NCBI RefSeq assembly: GCF_041260155.1 | Contig: NC_091930.1 | Location: 43,529,096-43,593,095, forward strand | Source of the DNA: Ptychodera flava | Lineage: Eukaryota; Hemichordata; Enteropneusta; Ptychoderidae | Reading direction: 5' to 3' | DNA length: 64,000 nt | In this document: piece by piece, positions 23,841-37,529 of the stretch | Layout of the letters: each line of letters starts with the position of its first letter | Numbering within the stretch: position 1 is the stretch's first letter | The notes under the pieces: model-generated | Database searches by the model: none | What the model was told of the DNA's origin: nothing | What the model saw: the letters and a program-made list of their open reading frames with translations, nothing else | Made by a program: the position numbers and the translations under genes

Positions 23841-24889
23841 CCGAAGTAAAGAAATATAGAACAAACAAACCGAACCACCAAACGGACTCACAACGTGACC
23901 AAAATTAATATACTTGCCTCGCTAATCGGAAAGCAAGACCACTAAAATGCATTAAAATAAATTTTCACAAACACAAACTAAGGAAAGAATCTACACTGCG
24001 ACTGATGAGAAACCACACTCGGGTTTCGAAACGCAAGCGTCAAAGGGCGACTCTATCAACTTTTGTAACAACATAGGTCCGGCTGCGTCTCGCCATAAGC
24101 TTTCCCCACACAAACAAAACATTACCGTACACACTAATCCAAACTTCTCTACAAATATCCAAAGCGAAACAAACATTTCATTAACACAAACAATCGGATA
24201 AGAATGTAGGAACACATTTTCGAAACGAATCAAACACGAACTCGACACAAAAACATTTAGGATAGTTAGGTGGGGAGCCTGTTTCACATTTTTTACATCT
24301 CGCTATACTGTCTATGATTCTAAAAATAAAGTCATCTGCCACTTTTTCTGTATACGCGGTTTGGCAAAACTCATCTCTTCAATCGAAAGTCGGGCGATTT
24401 CATGGTTCTTTGGGGCACTTAAGTGTACGTCGAGCTTAAGGAATGTAGTTACATTCGCGATGTTATATTCGAAAATTATTTATTCCTTCAAGGGCAAATG
24501 CACATAATTTATGCTGTTGGAAATACTGGCCGCTCATAAACAAGACAATAAACTCAATATATGTGCATTTTACTTATATTGTCAAAGTACCACCGACACC
24601 CACAAAAAACCAAATGGTTCAGTCCAGGTATTTGCAACTCTGCCATCCGACTGGTCAACAGGAAATCAACCATAGGTGTCTTTTGGCACGCGTATACGCC
24701 AGTCACCTAGGCGACGGTAATCTGCACCACTTATCACCATCGGGAAGGTACTCCTCCCCATATACCACTGGTGATCCCACCCTCAAGGCACTGCGTCATT
24801 CGACCAAGCATTGTTATTGTAATTTCCTGCATAAAATTAACAGCGAGGTCAACCGGTCAAACTCTCTCGGCATTTTCTCTCATGTTACT

Positions 24890-26460
24890 ATTATTAATTG
24901 TGAGCACTAAAATGACTAGCCAGAGGCGGTGGCCACACAACCCTATAACCTTATATGCTGTCACCTGATGATAGCCTTGGGAGGGACATAGTTCTATTGT
25001 TGACAAGTGGCCATACCTGACTGATTCTGAAAGTGTGTTGAAACTGTTTAAAAGAAAAAGCATTGCACAATCATTGTGATAAATTGCAGAAGCCAGAAGT
25101 AATAAGCTCTTGGCAAAGTCAGACTGTCATACTAGTGGGAATAGTTGACATTGTTAACGTAGGATTACATGAATACACTAATTACAGAATGAATTTATTG
25201 ACGCTGCTCAAAATTTCGGAATTTCATCGTGTATAAATCCGTAGTATCAATTTGCGCTCTAACAAAAGCTTCCTTCCATTTCCCGCGTCCCCTAAAATAA
25301 CACAATTCAACCCGAATTAGCAGTGAAGAGCGTGATTACCAAAGTAAAATACTTGTGATTGAAACAATCGGTGACAGAATTTTAGCCACTCTGCGTGATA
25401 TCCGCCACTTAGTATCGATAGTGCAATGATGCATGTAGCGTATACGGTAGCCGTCATTATTTACTGCCCGGGGGGTCACAGGAATCGGTAGGGCGTGTCA
25501 AGGGAATTTGGTCGGAAACTCCGAAATTTTGAGTAGCCCCAGCTAGCCATAATTAATTTGAATAAATCCCCTGTGTAACACAGAAATGTTACCCTACCCC
25601 CTAACTTGGAAAAGTTATATACATAATACATGTATTTCCAAAATTTACACATAAACACAGCAAAAAATATTGAACGGGCTTGTCTGCCTCATGGCCGACC
25701 ATCTTAGAAGACAGTTGGTTGTTATCACAATTTGATAAATCTCTTCTTAAAATTGTCATACAATATTGTGAACATCTTACTTAATCCATGGAAATCCATT
25801 TATGGATGTCTATATTAAAAAAAAATCAATGAAATGAAATGAAATTTGTTTTTTCGTGTACTCCATGACAAGCAACACCGAGCTATTCTTCACCTATAAT
25901 CTACACCGCCATGCTGTATTTCGCCAATCATAAGAGAAGAAGGTTTTAAGTGAATACCCAGTATCAAATTTGATCTTAAAATTTGCCGATGGACAGGGAA
26001 CGGATACGAGCTCATTTCTAGCAGCTTTGCTTTACAGGATGGTACTGCATGGAAGGTTGACTGAACTGCGTTTTGACTGAATATTGGTAGTGCATATTGT
26101 GTGTCACATTGTTTATGGAGTGCTCTGCAGGTCGTTGCTAGTGAAACAACCCTTTCATAAAGCATACAATTTCTCATAAAAGCTCTATTTAAGATGGGAA
26201 ACAAGCATATTGTACTGGGACAGGGTGAACTCTGTTTCTCATTCCGATAAAGTAAGACAACTACAATAAGAAGAGAGAAGTCATATTACTATTAATGCGT
26301 TTGTATGGGAAAGCTTTGGTCAATTCCCAATGTTTGTACTTCCCTTCTTAGTAATTCCTAGTATAGGTGTGTCGTGACACGTTGTGCATTATGTTCCGTT
26401 TTCTCTCTCTTTTTAGCGGTTGACGTTAGACAGGCACCACGGTTAGTAGCGTGTAGGATT
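24890..26460. repeat. Low-copy duplicated block A2 (copies at 30.98-34.4 kb and 36.5 kb)
   Basis: GTGAGCACTAAAATNACTGG, CCTATRACCTTATATG, GACTGAT, TTGCACAATCATT and ATTGCAGAAGCCAG recur in order here, at 30985-31200 and at 36528-36730. The block then continues colinearly with 31290-31430, with 32880-32960 and with 33690-34350 (CACCTATAATNTACA, AAAATTTGCC, GGAACGGATACG, TTTTGACT, GCATATTGTG). It ends at a short GC-containing segment (about 26395-26450) that resembles the first-exon-like segments at 32.3, 35.0 and 37.2 kb. It contains no recognised gene. It looks like repeated copies of the 5' flank of one gene. Confidence 0.6.
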
Positions 26461-29277
26461 TCATAAAGCTATTTGCAGTGAAATATACCCTCTTGAACTT
26501 GACTATTACGTACAGACGTATTTACTATAGAGAGTGCCTTTTTTGACTTTCTCTTTTTCTATTATTTGAAAATAGAATAATATAAATTATTACTTTCATT
26601 TTCTCTTAACAGACACAGCGTCGTATATCTAGGTTACCAACGGCAAGGCTACTTGTGGAGCTCATATGTGACTCGAAACGTAAAACTATCTTTACCAACT
26701 GAACTTCCTTGATATTGATCGAAACTTTTTGTTTTGTCCTCGGCCGACTACTTTGATATAAAACATTGGCACCTATTCTTAATTTTTATTCGATACATAA
26801 TCAACTACCAAACATCGCCCATTGCTGACAGGCTTTTTGGCCATACATCTTCTCCCCAGCAACACTTGCTATAAAGGCTATTTGCTGTTCATTTTGCTAT
26901 AGCTACTTAGTATGCTTTTACGAATCGAAATTTCAGGTCATTTCCATACTGTGCGACATTTGCCTCACCAGCAGTTTTACAGCTACGATGAAAAATAAAG
27001 TCCAGCCGCATGGAAATTCCGCTCTAGTTATTTAATATTTGTCCTCCGATCCCCGTGAACAGGAGTCTGTTTCAAAGTCATTAAAAAGACTGCAGCGATA
27101 GGAATTCAAAATGACGGGCCACATTATTCGGTTTAATCTGCGATGATTGATCACTTCAGTTGTACCATGGCCAAAAGAAGCAAACAACAGTGACATAACT
27201 CAGGTGTGCCATAGTATTCTATCGACCTGCGTGCTATAGGTTCAGGTTTTATCATTCTAGAATTTTCCACTTTGTCTGACGCAACTGTAAATTTTAATGA
27301 CTCAGAGTTGAAAGGCAAAGGAAGACCACCTATCACGTCATTTTTATACATATTCGAGCTTATTTTGACAGTCATCTTATTGTGCAATCCCTCGATATCC
27401 ATGAAGTAACGTCAATCGAGAAAGATATGAAGGTCACTTTATTCGTGCCATTTGTAGATTTGTTGGATAAGAATTCTGAGATTCCTCTACACTACATATC
27501 AACGCCAAATATACTTGAGCTTGAATAGAACAAATGTTGAGAAAGTTGAGGCCAGTCGACTTCTCTGTTCTGACTATCTATCTGTAGATCAGTTGGCGTG
27601 ACCAATATCTTTGCTAATACGGTGCGTTAAATGATTAGCAGACCTGTAGCCTGGATATAAAACCATTCGAAACAGTGTTTGCATACCTGAAGACCACGTT
27701 TATAGGTTGGTCTAAGCCATTAATTGACTGATGAGTGAGAGGGCCGTTGGAAACCCTAAAAGTGTGGCTTACTTTAAGAAACATAATTTAAATCTATGTT
27801 ATGATATTAACTTCGGTATTCTTCTCAAATTTTGAAATTTCGCGTTTAGATCACGGTTACGCCCGAAGGTCAACTTTTTAACGTGTCTCGGTGTCAAAAA
27901 TGATTTGTGGAAAAAACATATTCATAGTGTACGGAAGTTATAGTTTCATGGTCAAAATACCGTCATGGGTCGATACTCATGGTATCGATATGTAGATTAG
28001 ACCTATTCCAGCTACATGCATAGTTTTGGAGTGGAAGAGAAGAACTCAGAATTACGTCAACTATTCTTTTTGTCAAACACCCGTATGAAAACGGGAATTA
28101 TATTATATCATGCTACCATGCGCCATTCTGATTGGACGAGAGCTCATTCCACCGATGCTAAAATACTGTTTTAGCACTGATAGCAGTGGTAAAACGGGCC
28201 CCTAAACCAGAATTTTCGAAAATTTCCCACTCGCTGCATTTTGAACGTACCCATCTAAACCATAGACCCTCGCGAAAAACCGAAACAGTCCGCTTTGTTT
28301 CAAAGAAAGAATACAGAATTTTGATACACAGATAGAGTGTGGGTCTGTAACTCACCTCTTGGTGAAAATAAGTTGGGATTGATGATAAACTACATCTCTG
28401 AACCAGCACACTTGAGTTTGATGTAGACGAATTATTGCATTTAGGCGACAGCGCACCGTGCACTTTTCTTGATATTGCGGGAATCGAGACGTGATATATC
28501 CTACCGCTCTTTAAAATGAAGCTAGTATTCGTTCACACACTGATAAATTGACACTTCCTCACAGTAACGGTATGTCAGATATTCTTTACCAAAGTTTGGG
28601 CTGCAACAGACCAGGGTGTCCTAACGATGTAGACCAAGAAGTTCAAAATAACAATGGGACGACTCCTGGCGACTGCGACAAAATTTGACATCAAATGCTA
28701 CGAACAATATCAGCGTCCAGCTCTCGCTGCATCGGTCTACACACACTGTACAACTGTTCATCACAATTGCAGTCATCGTACATCTGGATTATTTCAAAAC
28801 TGCATGTTTTCTGGTACGTCCGAATTATCCATCAAATACATCCTGTAACTTCACTGTACCACCTCTGAATGTCGCGACGGTCGAGGTATACCGTATACGC
28901 GTAGCGGTACAGAATGAGACAAATCTTTTTTTATTAGGCCTATGCCAAAAAAACCCGGACTATTGTTCATATGTAAATTTACGAAAAAATTGTTATTTTC
29001 TTTTGATTTGAACTCTTGACCTGTTTTCTGTGTCTGCAGCAGGTATTTTTATGATAGTCTTCGCGTTGCATGCGAATAAAATGCAATGTTGATGAACGTA
29101 TGCGTATTTATCGTACGATACTGTGTGCGTGTACGTAATCCCAACATAAAAATGCTCGGTCCTGGGCGCAGAATTTCCGATGATCGATCTCTCACACGTC
29201 CATTTTCTGTATTTGGGGCTTAATGTGACGAAAATAGTCAAACAAGACAACAAAGACACATAAGTTGATATAATATA
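26461..29277. other. Intergenic, no confident gene
   Basis: No exon is supported. A plus-strand frame at about 28655-29011 reads PNYPSNTSCNFTVPPLNVAT, which faintly resembles extracellular CUB-type sequence, but it has no supported splice sites and an upstream stop. I do not call it a gene. Confidence 0.4.
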
Positions 29278-29420
29278 ATAGCAATAACCCCCTTCGCAGT
29301 CGGGTATACACTCGATTTTGGTACAATACGCTCCATATAGCACTCGCCTATCGGCTCGTGCTATATGTCGCGCAATTGTACCAAAATCTCGTGTATACCC
29401 TCCTGCGGCGTGGGTTATTG
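29278..29420. repeat. ~143-bp imperfect palindrome
   Basis: The arms read AGCAATAACCC, GGGTATACACKCGA, TTTTGGTACAAT and CATATAGCAC and are mirrored on the other side, around a CTCGCCTATCGGCTCG centre at about 29350. It has the same CG-rich loop style as the hairpins at 10.4, 21.8 and 48.4 kb. Confidence 0.8.
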
Positions 29421-29429
29421 CTTAAATCA

Positions 29430-30560
29430 TGCTATTCTCTGATGTTGGTCATTGTAATCTCGAATTTCTTTAATTTTGAATCGTTTATTGAGAGAGTTGG
29501 TCGTCAAGTCGAAAAAACAGTTTGTCACGTATTTACTCAAATTTGGATGGCCCATCACAAGCTGACAAACATGATGTCTATGATAGTAAGGGTGCTGCAT
29601 TCGACATAGACCATGCAACTGAACTGGGTGGCGATCGTAATGATTTTGCGGTTGTTCTAAGGGACCGTCTCAGATTGTCGCAGAAGTTCAAAAAGCGAAA
29701 TTCATTCGTTTAGGGGGGGAGGGGGTTTGACCTCCATTCAATTAGTGAACTTCACTTTCGCACTTTTATTTTGTTATCACAAGTTTTCGTGTGTATATTT
29801 TAAATTAAACAAAAACTGCACACTCGTGCCAACAAATTTGTAACTGTTACCATCTCGTTTGTGCCCCAAACACAATTTACCGATAGTAACATTGTATCCT
29901 AAACATTTCATTCATCAAATTATACAAAGACAAAAAGTATCATCTTTTTAAAAATGTGCTATTTATAAGCGTCTGCTCTAACCACTAGATGTCTTTATTC
30001 TCACTTGTTATGCACCTTGTCATAGCCGTTTTAATATGATTGAACATGCCTGGGCCCCCTTGGCAAAGTTTCTCGCTTATTTACCGCCCCTACCAAGTAC
30101 AAATTGCGTGTTCACAAAGACAAAGAACAGCACAAGAGATGCAAAAAGGAAAAGTAAAATAAAATGAAATTTTTATGCGGTAAAATACCCTGTTAGTACT
30201 CAAATCTGATGGATTACTTTAATTGTAATGAGGCAATGGGAATACGTCTTTAGTAGCTATAGCAAAATGCAACATTGCACTCTCAGGTAGACATGAACAT
30301 TTCACACTTTTGAAGTTTCGTTTAGGGGGAGGGGGGAGGGGGTTTTGATCTTAACAAAGGAATTTCGTTTCTTGAAATTCTGCGACAATCTGAGACGGTC
30401 CCTAAATGACCTAAGATTTTAGCAGATGTGTTTTGCATCCGAGACAATTCAACTCTAATTGCACAATGTTTTGATATGTTAGCTGTTGAGACAGGCCCTC
30501 CTCAACCTTCATGTTGTTAAGTTTTATCTTCTCGCATGACTATGGATCGTTTGCGCTCCC
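29430..30560. other. Intergenic with short inverted words
   Basis: AGGGACCGTCTCAGATTGTC near 29661 is mirrored near 30385-30405 (GACAATCTGAGACGGTCCCT). Both are followed outward by AAATT..CGTTTAGGGGG-type words near 29700 and 30320. This suggests a loose inverted-repeat element of about 750 bp. No gene was seen. Confidence 0.5.

Positions 30561-30561
<1 letters not shown>

Positions 30562-30644
<83 letters not shown>
30562..30644. repeat. (GA)n microsatellite
   Basis: About 41 uninterrupted GA units. Open frames of Ser-Leu or Arg-Glu repeats across it are artefacts. Confidence 0.97.
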
Positions 30645-30646
<2 letters not shown>

Positions 30647-30749
30647 TTTGCAGTTACCTTTTAGTTTCATGTCATGTGATATGCACCGAATGTTTGATGC
30701 TTTTTGTACTGTCACTGGAATCATGTTTGGCAATTGAAACTTCAATCAT

Positions 30750-31430
30750 TTCATTTATTCCGTCTTTAAATTTTAAGGAAAAGAAAGTGGCTTCCTTTAA
30801 TTTCCTTTTTGTGGTGTAAAAACAGCGAAGCACACAGTATTAAAGTGAATTACTTCTAGGCAGCACTCTGCATTGTCGCATGATATGAGTCGGGCTATTC
30901 GACACCGATTAGTTTTTTGAAGAGTTATGCAAAGTTATACTGAACAGATAGTTATTATATTTACCATGTTTTACTATTGTTGATGGTGAGCACTAAAATT
31001 ACTGGCCAGGTGCAGAGGCGTATAGCCTTTCAAACCTATGACCTTATATGACGCCAACTAATGTTTGCTGTGCACATGGGGGCATTGTTGTATTGTTGTG
31101 AAGTGACCACGCCTGACTGATCCCGAAACTGTGTTCACACTGCTGAAAAAAAAAACCTTGCACAATCATTCTGATTAATTGCAGAAGCCAGGAACGTTTA
31201 TGGGCAACGTCGGACTGTTGTACTAGTACTTGTTGAAACTGTTGCCATATGATTATACAAGTACACAAATTTCAGAATAATTTGAGTGACTGAGCTCAAT
31301 AATTCGTAATTTTATGACTACGACTAAATCGGTACCATCAATTTTAAGTCTAATGAAAGATTCCTCGGATTTCCCCTACCCCCGTAAATTAATACAACTC
31401 AACCACAAATACCAGTGAAGCCTCAAATAC
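30750..31430. repeat. Low-copy duplicated block B1
   Basis: Colinear with 21990-22220 followed by 24890-25340, but without the 2.7-kb interruption found there. This copy probably shows the ancestral arrangement. No gene was seen inside. Confidence 0.6.
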
Positions 31431-32194
31431 ACGATATATTGCATATCTATAAAAACTTCATTGGTAACGACATATCATAATTTACCGAGATAGTCCTCGC
31501 AGTATTGCCGCATTCAGCACGTTTGCTACTTAACATTTCCCAACCCGTCTTTTTAGGAGAATTTATTTGTTTATCCAAAAAAAATCTCGAGTAAACTGTA
31601 AAGCTGCCTAACATATGTTCAGGCTTGTTATATTGCAGTTTGTCTTAGGGTGTGCCAGTAGGACTTCTGTCGGCAACTTATTATCTCTTCCTCAATCATA
31701 TTGTTTTGCCCGGCCTAAAAATCACAGATTCATATTTTTATAGAATAAGCATAGCTAATTGGCTTGACTGACACATTGATAATCATAGATAATCACTATC
31801 TTCGTTCTAAATTGAATAACAGTCAAAGATGTAGAGCACAGGTATGTCATATTCCTTAAAAAGTGACAGGATGCCTATCTGAATCTCTAAATAAAGGAGG
31901 GGAACCTACAAATTGAATTTAGAATCCAAAGAATGTTCCTCGTTTTTTTAATTAAAGACTATCGAGATCTCTGTGAAATTATCTACTCTGCTGACGCCAA
32001 GAATAGAACCAACACATCAGGGAGTATTCCATCGGCAAAAGAACACCCACTTTGTCGTTCAACATTTCATGACCGAGGAAAGAAGCTATTTATAAAGCTC
32101 TAAATACACTTTAATATAGTAATTTTTGAAATAAAATGGGAAGTCCTTCGGAATAAGAGTTCTTTGATCTCTATGGCCATTCAATAACACCTTG

Positions 32195-32318
32195 CTGTTA
32201 CTATAAGAATAAAAGTGTGACCCCTCACGTGACCCCACGCGGGAATACGTGACGTTAGTACAGATCATGTTATGTCAGGCTCCTTCTTTTCCCCTGACGA
32301 CGCGAGATAGACACAATG
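32195..32318 (+). promoter_or_regulatory. Candidate promoter and first exon ending in ATG
   Basis: A TATA-like CTATAAGAATAAAAG (about 32201-32215) is followed by an E-box CACGTG at 32226 and an ACGTGACGT word near 32247. About 100 bases downstream, ACACAATG ends exactly at a GTGAGT donor (ATG at 32316-32318, donor from 32319). An exon that stops right after its start codon would enter the next exon in phase 0, which fits the phase-0 exon of gene 2 at 40619. Similar segments near 26435, 34995 and 37220 have lost the ATG by eye. This is therefore the only intact candidate for a gene 2 start, but the link is inference over 8 kb. Confidence 0.4.
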
Positions 32319-32939
32319 GTGAGTACAATCAAATATTTAAACTCAACAATGTGAATAACAATGTCTAAATTAATTTAAAATATCTGTGAAAACAAGATGT
32401 AGACGAAGAAATTTCTATATTTTCCCGTCCTTGTACCATGTATGTAACACAGTCCGGTTAAAATCGTTATTTTCATTTTGTTTTTAGGTGCTGTGTATAG
32501 TAAGGCTACGTTTCCTCAAAGGTTTTGTTGTTCAGTTTCGTTCGCTGTGTGTCTTTAAGCAGTCGCTCAGTTCAAGAAAGTTTGAAATACTAAAAGGTTT
32601 ATACGGTATATTCCCGTTCGTCAAATCTCTCAGCAATAGCATTAACTTCTCGTCCGATCCGCACGATAAGCAAATGGCTCATACAGTCTGCCAAATCAGG
32701 CCTTGCTTGAAATTCAACCTGTTTCATGTGCCTCCTTTGTATTAAAGCGCATGTTTGAAATAGAGCTTATTGCGTTCCTCAAGGCAGTTTACCGGCCAAG
32801 CAGGTAGTCGTTATATGTGAGTATTACAATAAACGGAATCAAATTAATGGATTTCTACGAAAACCTATTGAGTTGAGGGTATCATTACTAAACTGAAACA
32901 TTTGTGATTAAAAATAATCTGTGAAAGACTTATAGCCAC

Positions 32940-33690
32940 CATACGCCATATTGGCCAGTCAGTACCGTAAGGGAGCCGCCATTATTTATTGCCAGTGGGG
33001 GGGGGGGGGTCTGAGGAATGTGAGGCGGGTCACTAAAAAATTGAAAACTTAGAGGAAGGTTGCTCAAAATGTTGAGAGGAAGAAGGGTACTCAATTTTCT
33101 GTTTAAAATAAATTGAAACACCTCTCAGATTGCACCATTCCACACATCAATTTCTCAAAATTTTCCACGCAAGATAGGGAACAGCCCGATCTGACACTTT
33201 TCCTATCAGCCTCTCACGTATTCTCCCAGGTACTTTCAAATTCTGCCCAGTCAGACATCCTAGTGAAAACCATGTCATGATACCCATCCAAGTTAAACAA
33301 TACTTAGTCTATATGGTTGGATACGGTTTATAGTGTGAGCTTTTATATCTGTTTTTTAGCTGTGACTTTGAATTTCATTTTGTTTGTTTCATCTTATTCG
33401 ACCGTCAGGAGATGACCGATGATAATGTAGCAGGGTAAGCTTACATCAGGATTTGAAAGGTCTTTACTATTGCTGTATTTATGTAAATTTTACAAATACA
33501 TGTATCGGTATTAACTTTTCTGAGTGAAGGGGTCAGTAATAATTTCTGATTTAGAGAGGGGGTTACTCAAATTCATCATGGTTGAAGGGGTTACTCAAAA
33601 TTTCGGAGTTTCCGATGAAATTCCTTCGACAACCCCCCCCCCCCCCAGCTGCAGACCGTAAATAATGACGGCTCCCCACGAAAAATCTTC
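32940..33690. mobile_element. ~750-bp inverted-repeat element with poly-G/poly-C ends
   Basis: GGGAGCCGCCATTATTTA followed by a G run (about 32970-33010) is mirrored by a C run and TAAATAATGACGGCTCCCC (about 33625-33680). An apparent single end of the same family occurs at 25445 (GTAGCCGTCATTATTTACTG then GGGGGG). The interior has ACTCAAAATTTCGGAGTTTC words also seen, inverted, at 25500-25545. Non-coding. Confidence 0.65.
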
Positions 33691-35000
33691 CTTTATTCAA
33701 GTGGCTACTTTGCCTCAACACCGGTCATCTTAAGCGACAATTGGCCTGATATCACAATTGGATATGTTTCTTTTCGAACTCGTCATACGACATAGTGAAC
33801 ATCTTACTATGGAATGAAATAAAATCTCTTTCGTATACTCCACGCAGAGCAACCCCGCGTTATTCTTCACCTATAATGTACATTTCTTTCATGAAGACGT
33901 TGCCATACTGTTTTTTTTTTCGCCAAACTATAGAACAGAAGGGATTGATTGAATACCCTATCTGGACATCCTTAAAATCGCCCTATTATGCTTGACCTTA
34001 AAATTTGCCAATGAACAGGAAACGGATACGGGCTACTAGTGGCTTTTCTTAACACGATTGTACTGTATGGCTGGTGGATTGAACTGTGTTTTGACTCAAT
34101 ATTGATGGTGCATATTGTGCGTCACATTTTTATGGAGTACACTGCAGGTCGCTGCTCGTGAAAGCTCCCTTTCATAAAACAGACAAGCAATCACAAATGC
34201 TCTATTGGAGATGTCCTGTTGGACTGGGTGTATTATTTCTCATTCCAATAATGTAAGATAAAACCCATAAGAATAGTGTGAATTCATGCAACTATTCGTG
34301 CGTATTGGGAAACTTTGGTTAATTCCCAATGTGTGTACTTCCAAATATGCACTCACAAAATTGTACATGAAGCGACAGCTGTCATGGGACTTGAAAAGCA
34401 CTAAGGAGTTGCTCAGTGATTTTTTGTTCTCAACATTCAAATTCAGTGCATAACGTACTTAGAGTATATGCGACTATTCTGACTGCAGTTCTCAATGGAG
34501 GAAAGCGACCATTTCTGAAGCATACACAAATGCATCAAGGAATTTCTTGGACTATTAACAATGAAACAAATGACATCCATCTATTACAGCGAACCTTGTA
34601 CTTGGCACGACACAATGTACACAGTGATGTCGGAAACACATTGTCCTATTATAAGTTCATTTTTACTCCTTAAAACTTGTATGTTTTTTACAGTTTCAAA
34701 AAATATGACTCAGCTGGAATTACTGTCTAGCTAAAACCGGCAAAAAAGACCCCAAGGACAAAAACAACAAAAAAACCACATAGACACAATAGAACCATAA
34801 CGACACCATAAAATGATCGATACACGATAATACAGAAACATGCGTCGGACTTGGACGTCGTAGTCAGCATTACAATGCGATGACTCACCACTTCTACCTG
34901 GAGGATAAAGCGAGACAATGTAAGATTCCTCAGCGTTAAAACATGTCATGTCATATCAGTCTCTTTCGCAGTCCATTGAAGATGCCAGACAGAAACAATA
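33690..35000. repeat. Low-copy duplicated block B2
   Basis: Colinear with 25700-26450. It ends in a first-exon-like segment (CAGACAGAAACAATAGTGAA near 34990) in which the ATG-donor junction seen at 32316 is no longer intact. No gene was recognised inside. Confidence 0.55.
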
Positions 35001-36100
35001 GTGAATATAATTAGGGATTTAAATAGCATAGCATAGTATACCTGGATTCATCACCCATTTATCACATCTGGTCTTTCACGATCTCTGAGTTGAGATACCG
35101 GTTGCGGATCTTAATCCTCTCAGTTATGGAAACTGACACACAAAGTTGTCGGTTGTAAGCCATTTTAGATCTGTTTTCGAAAATAGAAAAGGTGAGGAGT
35201 AAACATTCTAATCTCCACCCGACACTCAGCTCTACTCTCCCTCTTTCTAGATAGCATACAATTTAAATAGCTTCCAAATTGTATATACTATAATGAATGA
35301 TTTGAGCGTAGGACTCTATTTAAATACAGATTCGTCCGAAAAAATTACTGAAAAGGCATATTATCAAATCTTTGAAGTTATAGTGAATGTACGCCTATGG
35401 TAATTTTTAATAAATTTAACTTCTGTTAAACAGTACAATCGCTCAACGCAAGGCAGACGGTTACTCCGGCCAAAGGAAGTTATATCTGCTGGCAATCAGT
35501 TAAGTTGATTACTATGGGGCAGTGTTAGACATCGGGAATCATCGGAAGAGGGAAGAGCAAAGCATTACACAACATTTTGTTTTAAAATTAACATATTATG
35601 ATAGATATGTCTTGCAATAACATCAATTAAATGACCAACTTTTCTCTCAGCATACTTAGGAATATAGTAGGTGGATATTTGTAGTATAACGGTTATGCTT
35701 AGAGTTCAGAGCTGGGGTTTTAAATGTCTTTGTTAGATATTTTATCTGTGTTTTTTAGAGAGAGACAATCAGATTGGTCTGACGGATATGACAAAGCAGG
35801 CGACAGAATAAGTTACTCTATATGAAAGGCCAAGTATTTATCAAGGATTTTAATAGCATACGGAGACATTTCTGTTCCATTGAAAGAGAAAGTATGGTTA
35901 CGACGTTAACAATAGAACCAGCTCAAGAGGTATCTGACCAGCGAGATGAAAAGAGAAATCATGAATAAAGAATGTACTATTGTTTTGCTTCTCCACATTT
36001 TTAAGTCACCGTAATGAAATGCTTTATGCGTGATACAGACGGAAATTCAAACGGTTAAAAATGTGACAATTGGAAATCTACTATCTTTTGGAACAACAAA
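35001..36100. other. Intergenic, nothing firm
   Basis: Part of 35570-35720 (GCTTGCAATNNCAT, CCAACTTTTCYTC, GGCATACNTAGG-type words) is similar to 36750-36870, a further fragment of the local duplications. No exon was supported. Confidence 0.4.
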
Positions 36101-36104
36101 TACA

Positions 36105-36385
<281 letters not shown>

Positions 36386-36527
36386 GTTATTGATATATAC
36401 TTTTAGGCATGCTGGGAGCTTGATCTACTTTTCAATTATTTACTCTACATTCTAATGTATGTTTGACCTTAACTCACTACTGTAAAATGATTTTCAATGT
36501 GTTCTGTTGCGTCCTTCTATTGTTTGT

Positions 36528-37225
36528 TGTGAACAGGGGCAGTAGCTACACAAAGGAATGGGTAACCCCATAACCTTATATGCTGTCAACCAGTTTATGC
36601 TGTGGGAGGGCATTGTTCTATTGTTGTGAAAAGACCATGCTTGACTAACCTTGAAACTCTGTTCACACTGTTGAAAAGAGTTAAACATTGCACAATCATT
36701 GTAATAAATTGCAGAAGCTATATAAGCTCTAAGGTGTTTGTACTGGGGAGAATTACGAAAGTTTGACACCACATTTGGTTTCAATATTAACATAATAAAT
36801 GCTTGCAATTGCATTACATACATGGCCAACTTTTCCTCGGCATACATAGGGATGCTGTCAGCGGGTGTATGAAGTATAGCGTCTTTGCTTTAAGTCAAGA
36901 CAAGCTCTGCCTCTTTGAGTTTTATGGCCGACGGCCATTCCCTTCGTACAATTGTCTTTTGCCGAAACGTTGCAATATGCCAACCCTTAAGAATAAACTG
37001 TACGTCAGCAACTTGTTTAGACATATCGAGATCAAAACTTCATTTGACCTGTGTGTCAGGTAATTCTATACTTTTCAATAAAGTGTATACGTACTTACCT
37101 AACTTATGTCAATGAACGGGTGCGGCCTTTTGTTAAACCGCTAAAGATACGTCATGTGACTCGCCAGACAATTATAGAATGAAACGTCTCGTTCTGGTCT
37201 TTCTTTTCTACCGGAGCCCAGAGAC
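36528..37225. repeat. Low-copy duplicated block C
   Basis: GTAACCCCATAACCTTATAT, TTCTATTGTTGTGAA, TTGCACAATCATTGTAATAA and ATTGCAGAAGC match 24900-25100 and 30985-31200. The block ends in the first-exon-like segment CAGAGACGGCACCACAGTGA at about 37205-37225, where the ATG present at 32316 is missing just before the GTGAGT word. Confidence 0.55.
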
Positions 37226-37403
37226 GGCACCACAGTGAGTAGTGGGTATGACTTCAATGAATGATTTGTGGATAAAAAATCCCATTTGAACTTGTCTTTG
37301 ATGAACACACATCACAAAAGAAACGAGCCTCTTCAATTCTTGCTTTGTATGCCTAAATATTGGACGAAATGATATTAATTTTGCACTTTCGCTTTGTGAA
37401 CAG

Positions 37404-37525
37404 GTAGCGTATTGTGAGGGTCACCATCAGCTGAGGAAAGGTAATAAGTTGGTTGACCATTTGGTGCTGTCTCAAAGTTTGAAATTGAACTTCAAGTGTC
37501 TGTTTGGTTCGCAACAACTTCAACG
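37404..37525 (+). CDS. Possible exon of unknown gene (weak)
   Basis: AG at 37402 and a CGGTAAGT donor at 37526 bound 122 nt that are fully open in one frame, reading VAYCEGHHQLRKGNKLVDHL then VLSQSLKLNFKCLFGSQQLQ. It lies about 180 bases after the first-exon-like segment of block C. The sequence at 32488 onward, in the corresponding place after the intact ATG exon, is weakly similar. Its phase (2 at the 3' end) does not join the gene 2 exon at 40619. It may belong to a different or dead copy. No family was recognised. Confidence 0.25.
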
Positions 37526-37529
37526 GTAA

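Noticed and set aside
28655..29011. Possible CUB or other extracellular domain exon (PNYPSNTSCNFTVPP)
   Set aside because: Resemblance is limited to a few residues, the reading frame has a stop just upstream, and no convincing splice sites were found.
32488..32745. Open frame after the candidate ATG exon as a complete 86-residue protein
   Set aside because: The start would be GTG unless spliced, the family is unknown, and the weakly similar segment at 37404 diverges quickly. Kept only as context for the first-exon finding.
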